DNA of 64,000 nt from VMCP01 sp964527775 (GCA_964527775.1 CAZGQS010000001.1:1-64000), one strand, 5' to 3'. Positions 49,306 through 58,004 are shown, numbered from the stretch's first letter. Notes: a model not told the origin generated them from the letters alone. Made by a program: numbers and translations.

Positions 49306-50389
49306 ATGAACGCAGAGCATCTGAAAGATATAAAAGGCCGTGTGCAGGCTTTGAGGGGGTATCTTTGACTTGGATCGCAAATTGGCAGAAATAGCCGACG
49401 AAGAAGAGCAAACCCTGGATCCATCGTTTTGGGACGATCCAAAGAGGGCAGAAGCCCATTTGAAAAAAATTAAGGACAAAAAAATCTGGACGGAAGCCTT
49501 CGCGAAAGTGAACGGCGCCCTTGAAGATTTGTCGGTATTGCATGAATTCCAAGAAATGGGTGAAGCCAAACCCGAAGAGGTTGACGCTCAGTACAAAGAG
49601 GTTCAAGAAGCCCTCGAAGACCTGGAATTCAAGAATATGTTGCAGTCTGAAGAAGACGCTCTGAGCTGCGTGTTGGAAATCAACGCCGGTGCGGGTGGTA
49701 CAGAAAGCTGCGATTGGGCCGAAATCTTGTCGCGAATGTACATGATGTGGGCTGAGAAAAACGACTTTAAAGTAACTGAACTCGATAGACAAGACGGCGA
49801 TGTGGCCGGAATTAAGTCTCTATCGCTGGAAATTACCGGAAGTTTTGCCTTCGGGTACCTCAAAGGCGAAAATGGAGTGCACCGAATGGTCAGAATATCT
49901 CCGTTTGATTCCAGTGCCCGCCGACATACTTCGTTCGCATCGGTGTATGTTTATCCCATGGTAGACGATTCTATTGAGATTGACATCAAGGCCAGCGACA
50001 TTGATTTTCACACTTCTCGAAGTGGAGGTGCCGGTGGACAGAACGTGAACAAGGTTGAAACCAAGGTTCAATTGACTCACATTCCTACAGGTATTGTGGT
50101 AATCTGTCAGGTAGAACGTTCTCAGTTAGCCAACCGCGAACGCGCCATGCAAATGTTGAAATCAAGGTTGTATGAAATGGAAATTCAGAAGCGAAATGCC
50201 GCCCGACAAGAGATTGAAGCTGGGAAAATGAAAATTGAGTGGGGTTCTCAAATCCGTAACTACGTTTTCCATCCCTACAAACTCATCAAAGACGTGCGCA
50301 CCGAAGTAGAAACCAGCAACGTTCAAAACGTGATGGACGGCGACTTATGGCCATTCATCAAAGCATTTTTACTCAAAGCCAAAAGCTAG
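49306..50389 (+). CDS. prfB: Peptide chain release factor 2, made by programmed +1 frameshift
   Basis: Recognises UGA and UAA stop codons. A short first frame (49306-49365, 20 codons, MNAEHLKDIKGRVQALRGYL) ends at TGA 49366-49368; the second frame continues from GAC at 49367 to 50389. The junction is AGGGGGTATCTTTGAC, the same as the E. coli RF2 frameshift site with its internal Shine-Dalgarno-like AGGGGG. The joined protein is 360 residues. The SPF codon-recognition motif (RISPFDSSARR) and the catalytic GGQ (SGGAGGQNVNKVE) are present. Identification is secure; it is an autoregulated gene. Confidence 0.95.
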
Positions 50390-50402
50390 AGTAAATCAAG
50401 AA

Positions 50403-51692
50403 CTAGCCCAAAGCTTTTTTGTAGGTTTCCAAACAGCGCAAACGAGCCGAAGCGTGGTCTACCATCGGTTTTGGATATTTAGGGGTGCCAAATTCTGGCA
50501 CCCATTTTTTTACGTATATCGATTGAGCATCGAACTTTTCTAATTGTGCCGTAGGATTGAACACCCTGAAATAAGGGGCTGCGTCAACTCCGCTTCCCGC
50601 TGCCCATTGCCAACCGCCGTTGTTGCTAGCCAATTCAAAATCTAACAATTTTTGAGCAAAATAGGCTTCGCCCCAGCGCCAATCAATTAACAAATGTTTG
50701 GTTAAAAAGCTGGCTACCACCATCCGCACCCTATTGTGCATGAATCCCGTGGCGTTCAATTCCCTCATTCCCGCGTCTACCAAAGGGTAACCCGTGGCTC
50801 CAGATTTCCACCGCTCAAAGTCATTGGCATTGTTGAGCCATTCAATGCGATCGTATTGCGGCTTAAACGACTCATTCACCACTCGGGGGAAGTGCCATAA
50901 AATCTGCATGTAAAATTCCCTCCAAATCAATTCGTTGATCCATTTTTCACTCAAACTTTGTCCCTTGTTAAATTTGTCCCTGATGGATACCGTGCCAAAT
51001 CTAAAATGCACCGACAATCTGGTGGTTCCCAAAATAGACGGAATGTCTCGCTGTTCTTCGTACTTTCTGATTCTTCCTTGTTCAACCGTGGCCGGCGGAA
51101 ATTCTAATCCTGTAGGCGCAAATCCCATAGATTCCAAGCTTGGAATTTCTGGAGCTTCGAACTTCAATAATTGGTTCAGGTGGCTTTCTGAGGGATATTG
51201 AATCACAGGTTGTTGAGACAATCTGATTTTCCATTTTTTCATGTAGGGCGTAAAAACGGTGTACGGATTTCCGTCGTCTTTCACCACTTCGTTTTGCTCA
51301 AAAATCACCTGGTCTTTGTAGCTCTGATAGTTTTTATTTGAAGCTTTGCAAAGATCTTCTACATACAAATCCCTTTCAATGGCTGACGGTTCATAATCCC
51401 TGTTAACGTATAGTCCTTTGGCATGAGAATCTGCGAGAAGTTGTTTCCAAACTTCGAGAGATGATCCATAATGCACTTCCAAATTACCCTTCAATTCATG
51501 TTTCAATTCAGTGATTTGTCTGTGAATGAATTCCACTCGGGCATCAGCGGGTTTTTCCAATAAATCGAGAATATCTCTATCGAACACGAAAACGCATTTT
51601 ACTGCATAGCCAGAGGTTAGCGCTTGATATAAACCGTGATTATCGGTTATTCTCAGGTCTCTTCTGAACCAGAAATACACAAACTCACTCAT
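50403..51692 (-). CDS. Deoxyribodipyrimidine photolyase/cryptochrome family protein
   Basis: A 429-residue flavoprotein with the classic order: N-terminal alpha/beta domain (YFWFRRDLRITDNHGLYQAL) and C-terminal FAD domain (TRLSVHFRFGTVSIRD, ELIWREFYMQILWHFP, GATGYPLVDAGMRELNATGFMHNRVRMVVASFLTKHLLIDWRWGE, LASNNGGWQWAAGSGVDAAPYFRVFNP). Likely a CPD photolyase that repairs UV lesions with blue light. It overlaps the TIGR01777 epimerase gene by 4 bp and lies next to a MerR-type regulator with a cobalamin-like sensor, a common photo-response set. Confidence 0.93.
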   Translation of the reverse strand: MSEFVYFWFRRDLRITDNHGLYQALTSGYAVKCVFVFDRDILDLLEKPADARVEFIHRQITELKHELKGNLEVHYGSSLEVWKQLLADSHAKGLYVNRDYEPSAIERDLYVEDLCKASNKNYQSYKDQVIFEQNEVVKDDGNPYTVFTPYMKKWKIRLSQQPVIQYPSESHLNQLLKFEAPEIPSLESMGFAPTGLEFPPATVEQGRIRKYEEQRDIPSILGTTRLSVHFRFGTVSIRDKFNKGQSLSEKWINELIWREFYMQILWHFPRVVNESFKPQYDRIEWLNNANDFERWKSGATGYPLVDAGMRELNATGFMHNRVRMVVASFLTKHLLIDWRWGEAYFAQKLLDFELASNNGGWQWAAGSGVDAAPYFRVFNPTAQLEKFDAQSIYVKKWVPEFGTPKYPKPMVDHASARLRCLETYKKALG

Positions 51693-52453
51693 TTTACTAG
51701 GTTTAGAATGGCAGATTGAACTTCGGGATATTCAAAAATAAACCCGTTTTTCACCAATTTTTTTGAGGATACTTGTTGAGAGGTTAAGGGCAGGATGCTT
51801 CGTTCACCCAATATAAGTTTCAACACAAAGGCTGGAACCGTTGGAGTGAATTTGATGAGTTTGCCGTTGAGCAAGGCTTTTGCAAATTCTTTTTGACTGC
51901 AAGCGCCGGGTGAAACAGCGTTGTAGGTGCCTGANNNNNNNNNNNNNNNNNNNNNNNNNNNNNNNNNNNNNNNNNNNNNNNNNNNNNNNNNNNNNNNNNN
52001 NNNNNNNNNNNNNNNNNNNNNNNNNNNNNNNNNNTGACAGACTTTCTGCAGAAAACCGTCCCCGGAGGGAGAGTCCTCAGTGAAACCCACTCCTGGATCA
52101 GGATAAAAACCAATGGCAGAGGTGCTGATGAGGTGTTTTACCCGACCTGGATTCTTTTTCAATCCCTCAACAAGAAGTCGAGTGCCGAGTATTCTACTAT
52201 CGTAAATTGATTTTTTATGAGCCTTTGTCCAAGGTTTGGCAATGCTACTGCCTGCCAAATGGATGATGCAATCAATGTTATCGAAAAGATTTTCAGGCAA
52301 ATAATGATTTTTTATGCTCCATGTTAAATCTTTTTTAACATTATGATTGTTATCATCATGTACCAATTGAAAAACAGTGTGATTGTTTTGATTCAAAAGA
52401 GATTTTAAATGCTTTCCCACTGTACCTGAACTGCCTGTAATTAGAATATTCAT
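51689..52453 (-). CDS. TIGR01777 (YfcH/SDR39U1) family epimerase-like protein, interrupted by a gap
   Basis: NAD-dependent epimerase/dehydratase-fold protein. The N-terminal ILITGSSGTVGKHLKSLL holds the nucleotide-binding motif, followed by DNIDCIIHLAGSSIAKPWT and STSAIGFYPD; the C-terminal part (YNAVSPGACSQKEFAKAL, LILGERSILPL) fits the family. One hundred N replace the middle. Relatives have roughly 70-80 residues there, so the true missing sequence is probably over 200 bp. The start used is the ATG at 52453, directly at the ITGSSG motif; longer starts run antisense through the MerR gene. Function unknown. Confidence 0.85.
   Translation of the reverse strand: MNILITGSSGTVGKHLKSLLNQNNHTVFQLVHDDNNHNVKKDLTWSIKNHYLPENLFDNIDCIIHLAGSSIAKPWTKAHKKSIYDSRILGTRLLVEGLKKNPGRVKHLISTSAIGFYPDPGVGFTEDSPSGDGFLQKVCXXXXXXXXXXXXXXXXXXXXXXXXXXXXXXXXXXSGTYNAVSPGACSQKEFAKALLNGKLIKFTPTVPAFVLKLILGERSILPLTSQQVSSKKLVKNGFIFEYPEVQSAILNLVK
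51935..52034. other. Assembly gap (100 N) in the epimerase gene
   Basis: Exactly 100 N, a placeholder of unknown true size. Confidence 0.98.
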
Positions 52454-52457
52454 AAGA

Positions 52458-53411
52458 ATGACTGAGAATACAACAAATGAAATCAAAAAAAGTCGTGGAC
52501 TCAAAAAGTCTAAGAAGGATTTCCGCGACAAATATTTCATAAAAGATGTAGAAAACATCACCGGTATCAAGGCATTCACCATACGTGTGTGGGAACAACG
52601 CTACGGAATGCTGGTTCCTAAGAGAACAGATACCAACATCAGATATTACGAAGAAGAGGATCTCAAATACATGATGAACGTGGCATTGTTGAATGTCAAC
52701 GGATATAAAATCAGTAAGATAGCTGAAATGTCTAGAGACGAGGTGCAACGCAGAACTCTGCACATCTCTGAAAACGCCTCAACCCATCAAAATCAGATTT
52801 CGGCCATGACCAATGCCATGATCCAATTTGATGAAAAAGAATTCAATAAAATTTTATCCATCAGCTTCTTGAAGTTGGGAGTAATAGAAACTACCTCACA
52901 CATCATTTTTCCCTTTTTACAACACGTGGGCATTTTGTGGTTGAGCGGTTCCATCAACGTGGCTCACGAACATTTCATCACCAACCTCATCAAGCAGCGT
53001 ATGTATGTGGCCGTAGATCAGGTGACAACCCCACGACTTCCCAATTGTAAAAAGTTCATCTTGTTCCTTCCAAACGGTGAAAATCACGAGCTAAGTTTGC
53101 TGTTTGCGAGTTATATCCTGAAAACCCGAGGACATGAGGTAATTTACATTGGGTCATCAACTCCCATCGATGATTTGAATCAATTGTTTAAGGTTCACCA
53201 ACCCGATGTTCTTTTCTGCGCCATAACCAACGCCAACAGCAACATCCCGGTTCAAGTGTATGTAAATACCTTGTCTAGAAACTGGCCCAATACCACCATT
53301 TGTTTCACCGGAAATCAAATTGTAAGACGTCGCGACCTGAAAGTGGGCAGTAATTGCAGAATCATTGGAAGTCCAGACGACTTCTTTACGTTCCTAGATC
53401 AGCTGAAATAA
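52458..53411 (+). CDS. MerR-family regulator with cobalamin-binding-type domain (CarH/LitR-like photoreceptor)
   Basis: A 317-residue regulator. The MerR HTH covers ~25-95 (YFIKDVENITGIKAFTIRVWEQRYG). The C-terminal half has the helix-bundle cap and Rossmann fold of cobalamin-binding regulators. The cap holds W161-x9-E171-H172, the exact spacing of the adenosylcobalamin photoreceptor CarH. His210 in GENHELS fits the lower-ligand site, though the usual following Gly is Ser. CarH represses in the dark and releases DNA in light. The divergent epimerase-photolyase pair, four bases away, is the likely target. Confidence 0.85.
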   Translation: MTENTTNEIKKSRGLKKSKKDFRDKYFIKDVENITGIKAFTIRVWEQRYGMLVPKRTDTNIRYYEEEDLKYMMNVALLNVNGYKISKIAEMSRDEVQRRTLHISENASTHQNQISAMTNAMIQFDEKEFNKILSISFLKLGVIETTSHIIFPFLQHVGILWLSGSINVAHEHFITNLIKQRMYVAVDQVTTPRLPNCKKFILFLPNGENHELSLLFASYILKTRGHEVIYIGSSTPIDDLNQLFKVHQPDVLFCAITNANSNIPVQVYVNTLSRNWPNTTICFTGNQIVRRRDLKVGSNCRIIGSPDDFFTFLDQLK

Positions 53412-54489
53412 CCACCTCCGGTAACAAAGCAGTTCCGTTGATGAGGTGGTCTGCGTAAAGCGGACTCAACATGCTCACCAAACTGCTTCCTTTTGATCCC
53501 AAGCCATTGTAAATGTACACATCTTTTTGAGTTGGGTGTTCTCCCATGAAAGGTCTGTGGGTATTGATGGTTGGGCGAGGAGCTCGTTTGTGTTCAACTA
53601 CTTCTAAGGTGTATTTTGAGGGTATCCACTCCCTGTAAATCGCCATCAATTCGTTCAAGTCTTTTTCATCGGGTTCAGTAGATAAAGAACCGCTGTGAAA
53701 AGTGCTTCCGCCAATCCAAAGGTCATTTCCCAATGGCACCAACCACTCTTTCCGTTTCAAAATATACCGATGGGGCAGTCCCTCAATTCTGAATTTAATC
53801 AAATCTCCGCCCGTAACCGTTAGCGGTAAATAGGAGAACCACGGATTATCAAGCATTTTGACTCCTTCGGCAAAAATGATCTTACTAAACTTTAGATGGT
53901 TTGAATCATATTTCCAAATTAATTCGTCAGAGCCGAATTTTAAATCGTTGTAATTTAAGGTGTTGGAATAAAAAGTTACGCCTTTGGATTCTAAATAACG
54001 TTTTGCTTCCACCAGAAAAACTGACACGTCTAATTTGCCGCTCAAATGACAAAGCGCAGCACCATAGGGAAGGGGGACTCCAAATTCATTGTCAGCCCCG
54101 TCAATGGTTTCAGGCTCAATTGGAGTGAGGTGCTGGGTGAATCCGTTTTGTCGGGCTCTTTTTGTCCAATTTCGGGTATGCGCCTCATTCTTATGCACTT
54201 GCAGGGTTTCAATTCGATGAATGAATTTAGCGCTTGAATCTGTACCAAATTTGGCTTGCCAATCTTCATAATAATCAAATACCGACGGGTAAATTTCGTC
54301 GCAATACCAGGCCTTCTGCACGTTTCTTGGTACCATGGGATTCATCATGCCCGCAGCAACCCTGCTCGATGACAATGGGTTGAAATGGTCAACCACCGAA
54401 ACAGTAGCACCTCTTTTATGAAGTTCCAAGGCCAACGACGTTCCCGCAATGCCTGCTCCCACAATCAGAAATTCAGCGTTTACCTCCAA
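53386..54489 (-). CDS. FAD-dependent oxidoreductase (DAO family)
   Basis: A flavoprotein of about 367 residues with the FAD-binding motif FLIVGAGIAGTSLALELHKRG at its N-terminus, RVAAGMMNP, and a C-terminal GLGSKGSS that contacts FAD in D-amino-acid-oxidase-like enzymes. The start is uncertain. I favour TTG at 54489: a minus-strand TATCTTTG promoter element (about 54508-54515) lies inside the longer frame from the ATG at 54534, and that frame overlaps the divergent gene. It overlaps the convergent MerR gene by 26 bp. Substrate unknown. Confidence 0.8.
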   Translation of the reverse strand: MEVNAEFLIVGAGIAGTSLALELHKRGATVSVVDHFNPLSSSRVAAGMMNPMVPRNVQKAWYCDEIYPSVFDYYEDWQAKFGTDSSAKFIHRIETLQVHKNEAHTRNWTKRARQNGFTQHLTPIEPETIDGADNEFGVPLPYGAALCHLSGKLDVSVFLVEAKRYLESKGVTFYSNTLNYNDLKFGSDELIWKYDSNHLKFSKIIFAEGVKMLDNPWFSYLPLTVTGGDLIKFRIEGLPHRYILKRKEWLVPLGNDLWIGGSTFHSGSLSTEPDEKDLNELMAIYREWIPSKYTLEVVEHKRAPRPTINTHRPFMGEHPTQKDVYIYNGLGSKGSSLVSMLSPLYADHLINGTALLPEVVISADLGT

Positions 54490-54526
54490 AATTTTCTCTT
54501 TATTTGCAAAGATAATAGCTACGCCT

Positions 54527-55038
54527 ATGTTCAAACGAATTTCCTTATCCCTCCTGGTTTTGAGTTCTGCCCTCGTCGGACGTGCCCAAATCCTTCAAAA
54601 CATCGAAAATGCATTTCAACCGTGGCCGGAATGGAACAAAGCGCAATTTTATTTCTTGCCGTCGGTGTCGTCGGTTTTCAGTCAGATTGATGGAGATGGC
54701 GCCAGTGGGTACAACAAGTTCGGATATCAACTAGCCCTCAATACTGGATATGCCTTAAATTCAAATCAAGCCGTTGAACTGAGCTTTGGTATCTCCGAGA
54801 GAGGATCTCAACAAGGCATTGATCCCCTCANNNNNNNNNNNNNNNNNNNNNNNNNNNNNNNNNNNNNNNNNNNNNNNNNNNNNNNNNNNNNNNNNNNNNN
54901 NNNNNNNNNNNNNNNNNNNNNNNNNNNNNNTCTTTGGCAAAAAATGAAATCATGATTCCCAATCCGGTATTCAGAACTTCAGGCCAATTTTTGAATTGCA
55001 TGAGCGTGGGCGCCATTTATTTAATCAATCAACGTTAA
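54527..55038 (+). CDS. Outer-membrane beta-barrel protein, interrupted by a gap
   Basis: Two parts of one gene across 100 N. The first part (54527-54830) opens with a signal peptide (FKRISLSLLVLSSALVGRAQ), then a barrel-like stretch VFSQIDGDGASGYNKFGYQLALNTGYAL, typical of porin/PorT-like barrels. The last part (54931-55038) reads SLAKNEIMIPNP...GAIYLINQR with a stop just before the next ATG. The two parts are not in frame over 100 bases, so the true gap length must leave remainder 2 when divided by 3. Function unknown. Confidence 0.65.
54831..54930. other. Assembly gap (100 N) in the beta-barrel gene
   Basis: Exactly 100 N. The flanking reading frames show that the real length is not 100. 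Confidence 0.98.
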
Positions 55039-55476
55039 ATGAAATATTTTTTTGTAGTTCTTTCCTTGTTTTTCTGGGGATGTCAACAGCCAGAATCCAC
55101 CCGAATCAATCGCGATTTTGCCATAAAACAAGTGCTCGCATCTCAAATTGATCAGTGGAACCGCGGAAGCGTTGACGGATTCATGAAAGGTTATTGGAAC
55201 AGCGATTCTCTTCAATTCATAACCCCCAACGGCGTAAAAAAGGGCTATCAAACCGTATTGAATTCCTACAAGAAGAATTATCCCACATCTCTTGAAATGG
55301 GCACCTTGCGCTTCGAAATTTTACACATCAAATACCTCAGCGATGACAGCTCATCGGCTCAAGTGTTGGGCAAGTGGCATGTAACAGAAAATCCAAAACC
55401 GGGAAGCGGTTATTTTTCACTGATTTTCAGATTCTTCGAAGATGGTCCAAAAATTATCATCGATCATACGTACTAA
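55039..55476 (+). CDS. NTF2-like (DUF4440/YybH-type) lipoprotein
   Basis: A 145-residue exported protein: short signal with lipobox FFWGC (Cys15), then an NTF2-like fold (VLASQIDQWNRGSVDGFMKGYWNSDSLQFITPNGVKKGYQTVLNSYKKNYP, then ILHIKYLSDDSSSAQVLGKWHV, YFSLIFRFFEDG). This pattern is common among small bacteroidete lipoproteins without known activity. Its ATG follows directly on the stop of the barrel gene and its end overlaps the next gene by 35 bp, so the three are probably co-transcribed. Confidence 0.75.
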   Translation: MKYFFVVLSLFFWGCQQPESTRINRDFAIKQVLASQIDQWNRGSVDGFMKGYWNSDSLQFITPNGVKKGYQTVLNSYKKNYPTSLEMGTLRFEILHIKYLSDDSSSAQVLGKWHVTENPKPGSGYFSLIFRFFEDGPKIIIDHTY

Positions 55477-56893
55477 TTTACTGCCGTACCTGCTCCTTCT
55501 GCAGGTCATCATTCATGCACCGTTCATGAATACCCCGGCTTCCGGACATCACGTTTGGAGGCAATGCAATACCTTGGCCATCGCCAAAAATTACCATGAA
55601 ATAGATCAAAATATTCTATATCCAAGAATCGATAAAACCTTTGGAACCAACGGAATTACCGGTCCGCAATTCACTTCCTACGACTATTCACTCTCGGTCT
55701 TATACCGAATTTTTGGCTTCTCTGAATTTACACATAGGTATTTCAGTTTAATTCTCTCGCTCCTCGTTCTCTGGGGAATGTTCAAGGTAGCTCAAATCTA
55801 TTTCAAAGATCCATTGCTGCCCAATTTAACCACTCTCGCACTTCTGGGCATCCCCGAATTCTACTATTACAGCATCAACGCCGTCCCCGATCTCCTCGCC
55901 CTGGCCGCCATGCTCTGGGCCTGGCATTTTTTCTACCAATTTCTTCGCAATCAAAATTTTTTGAGTGCCCTATATTGCGGACTTTCTCTTGGATTGGGAG
56001 GAATGACTAAGCTCATGTTTTTGGTCGCCGGATTTGTATTTCTTGCAGAAATCATACGCCAGAAAATCAGCAAACCCAATTTATGGATTGGATTCATTCT
56101 CATTGCCGGACTCTCTATCATCCCTTCTCTGGGCTGGTATCAATGGGCCAAGTACCTCACTTCCATCAACGGCATCCACGAGTTTGTGCATCAAATTCGC
56201 TTTTTGCATTCTGTGTCTGCAGCGCTTTCGGCCCTCAAGCAGAACATTCTGTCTGACACGGTTGAAACTTGGGTGGGTTATCCTCTGTTGATTTTTGTTT
56301 TCGGGGGACTTTTTTACGCCTTGCGCACCCGTGATCTGCGTGTGTACCTATCGGTCTTTGCAGCATTTTTATACTATATAGTAATGCAACACCAACTGCA
56401 GGTTCATGGATACTATATGTTGGTATTTGTTCCATTTATTGCTCTATCTGCAGGATATTTCTTCAAAAAACAGCCCCGTTTTTTCATCTTGTTCCTGATT
56501 TTGATGAGTTTGTCGCCAGTGTGGGCCTTTCTGAGAATGTCGCACAACTACGGCAGTCGCGTACCTCAAGAACTTCTCGAAATCAAAAATCACACTGCCT
56601 TTAAAAAATGGTCTTCGGAAAAGAAGCATTGGATTGTTGGTCCAGACGAAACGGGCTGCGTGTATTTTTACTACCTTCAGGCAAAGGGTTATCCTTGGGA
56701 TGTCCCTAGCGCAGATTCTTTGACATTGTCGAGGTTTTCAACTTGGATTTCAAAAGAGGGTGATGACTTGGGCATGATCACAGACAGAATGGATCTTTTG
56801 GATGAGGTTTCTCTTAAATTAAACTTACAATATACGGTTTTACATAGGCAGGGAAACTTCCATTGGGTAGATTTCCAAGAAATTTCTAAATAA
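55442..56893 (+). CDS. Family 39-type glycosyltransferase (ArnT/PMT-like membrane protein)
   Basis: A 483-residue membrane protein with about ten hydrophobic helices. The first loop HVWRQCNTLAIAKNYHE and YDYSLSVLYRIFGFSEFTHRYFSLILSLLVLWGMFK, with later INAVPDLLALAAMLWAW, follow the GT-C fold pattern of the ArnT/PMT/family-39 group that uses polyprenyl-phosphate sugars. The donor and acceptor are unknown. Overlaps the NTF2-like gene by 35 bp; rplS follows with its own promoter. Confidence 0.75.
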   Translation: MVQKLSSIIRTNLLPYLLLLQVIIHAPFMNTPASGHHVWRQCNTLAIAKNYHEIDQNILYPRIDKTFGTNGITGPQFTSYDYSLSVLYRIFGFSEFTHRYFSLILSLLVLWGMFKVAQIYFKDPLLPNLTTLALLGIPEFYYYSINAVPDLLALAAMLWAWHFFYQFLRNQNFLSALYCGLSLGLGGMTKLMFLVAGFVFLAEIIRQKISKPNLWIGFILIAGLSIIPSLGWYQWAKYLTSINGIHEFVHQIRFLHSVSAALSALKQNILSDTVETWVGYPLLIFVFGGLFYALRTRDLRVYLSVFAAFLYYIVMQHQLQVHGYYMLVFVPFIALSAGYFFKKQPRFFILFLILMSLSPVWAFLRMSHNYGSRVPQELLEIKNHTAFKKWSSEKKHWIVGPDETGCVYFYYLQAKGYPWDVPSADSLTLSRFSTWISKEGDDLGMITDRMDLLDEVSLKLNLQYTVLHRQGNFHWVDFQEISK

Positions 56894-56919
56894 AGTTTTG
56901 AAATTGTTGGATTAAATGC

Positions 56920-56927
56920 TATTTTTG
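56920..56927 (+). promoter_or_regulatory. Promoter: TTTTG-N19-TATTTTTG for rplS
   Basis: TATTTTTG matches TAnnTTTG and TTTTG at 56896-56900 gives a -33 element with a 19-bp spacer, the best promoter in the window. A 26-base stretch separates it from the ATG. Confidence 0.7.
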
Positions 56928-56953
56928 CGCTCCAATTTTTACGAAAATTCATC

Positions 56954-57301
56954 ATGAACTCGATTGTAAATAGCATCACACAAGAACAATTAAGAACCGA
57001 TCTTCCTGATTTTAAGGCCGGTGATCGTGTAACCGTTCACTACAAAATTAAAGAAGGAAATAAGGAGCGTATTCAGCAGTTCCAAGGCGATGTTATTCAG
57101 CGTCGTAACGGCGGTATCAACGAAATGTTTACCGTTCGTAAGATTTCCAATGGAGTAGGTGTTGAAAGAATATTCCCATTGCACAGTCCTTACATCGACA
57201 AAATCGAAGTAAATCGTCGTGGTAAAGTACGTCGTGCACGTATTTTCTATCTACGTGAGCAAATTGGTAAGGCGGCTCGTATTAAAGAGCGTCGTATCTG
57301 A
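56954..57301 (+). CDS. rplS: 50S ribosomal protein L19
   Basis: Ribosomal protein at the 30S-50S interface. The 115-residue protein has the KAGDRVTVHYKIKEGNKERIQQFQGDVIQRRNGGINEMFTVRKIS pattern and the C-terminal VNRRGKVRRARIFYLR. It has its own promoter and terminator, without the rimM-trmD neighbours seen in many bacteria. Identification is secure. Confidence 0.97.
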   Translation: MNSIVNSITQEQLRTDLPDFKAGDRVTVHYKIKEGNKERIQQFQGDVIQRRNGGINEMFTVRKISNGVGVERIFPLHSPYIDKIEVNRRGKVRRARIFYLREQIGKAARIKERRI

Positions 57302-57331
57302 TTTTCATATAAAGAATATTTAAGCAAAAGA

Positions 57332-57359
57332 AAGACTGCCCTTGGGTGGTCTTTTTTTT
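57332..57359 (+). terminator. Rho-independent terminator of rplS
   Basis: AAGACTGCCC-TT-GGGTGGTCTT forms a 10-bp stem (with G-U pairs) followed by TTTTTT. Confidence 0.8.
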
Positions 57360-57404
57360 GTTATGGCAGGCAACCTTTTGCCTTAATTCGCATTATAGGC
57401 TCAG

Positions 57405-57748
57405 ATGCGTGAAGTACAACTATCAGAAATTGCCCGCTGTAAATCCAAAGACTCAAAATTGGTGGGGCAAATCTTTTTGAGGTTGCACCCATCTCTCATC
57501 AGTCTGTGTTACCGTTATTTGGGCTCATTCAGCGATGCTGAAGACGTAGTCATGATTTCCTGGATAAAAGTACTCGAGCGCCTCTCTGACTTTCAATATG
57601 AGCATCCCTTGAGTTTTTATGGATGGATCAAAAAAATCTGCATCAACGAGTCCCTCGGCATCCTTCGAAAACGCAACAATTTCCACCTCATCTCACTCAG
57701 CGACCTCCCCGAAGAGTCCCAACCTCACTTCGATGAATTCTCAAACAT
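57405..57748 (+). CDS. ECF-type RNA polymerase sigma factor, 3' part lost in a gap
   Basis: The first 114 residues of a sigma-70 family protein: region 2 LHPSLISLCYRYLGSFSDAEDVVMISWIKVLERLSDFQYEHPLSFYGWIKKICINESLGILRKR. ECF factors are usually ~180-190 residues, so about 70 more residues with region 4 should lie in the gap at 57749. The open frame after the gap does not look like region 4 and is listed separately. A second, intact ECF locus lies at 59369. Confidence 0.8.
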
Positions 57749-57848
57749 NNNNNNNNNNNNNNNNNNNNNNNNNNNNNNNNNNNNNNNNNNNNNNNNNNNN
57801 NNNNNNNNNNNNNNNNNNNNNNNNNNNNNNNNNNNNNNNNNNNNNNNN
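57749..57848. other. Assembly gap (100 N) after the ECF sigma gene start
   Basis: Exactly 100 N. It must contain sigma region 4 and, if the following fragment is another gene, that gene's start, so the true length is probably several hundred bases. Confidence 0.98.
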
Positions 57849-58004
57849 CGCTTCAAGCAATTTGAGTTTAATCGTCCGCCGGAGGCGGTAAAACGTCCCC
57901 AAGAAGAGAAAAAGAAAACGGAATTCTTCGTTTTTCAAAATGGTAATTTCAAAATAATCAACAGACCCAATCAATCACAAAACACCGTAATCTACACCAA
58001 ATGA
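57849..58004 (+). CDS. C-terminal fragment of an unidentified protein
   Basis: Fifty-one codons open from the gap to a TGA that overlaps the next ATG by 4 bp. It is basic and hydrophilic (FNRPPEAVKRPQEEKKKTEFFVFQNGNFKIINRPNQS), unlike sigma region 4. By analogy with the second sigma locus it may be the end of an anti-sigma-like protein encoded after the sigma gene. The N-terminus is lost in the gap. Confidence 0.5.
   Translation, partial: RFKQFEFNRPPEAVKRPQEEKKKTEFFVFQNGNFKIINRPNQSQNTVIYTK

Noticed and set aside
49214..49792. Long minus-strand open frame opposite prfB
   Set aside because: It is antisense to the conserved release-factor gene and has no recognisable product.
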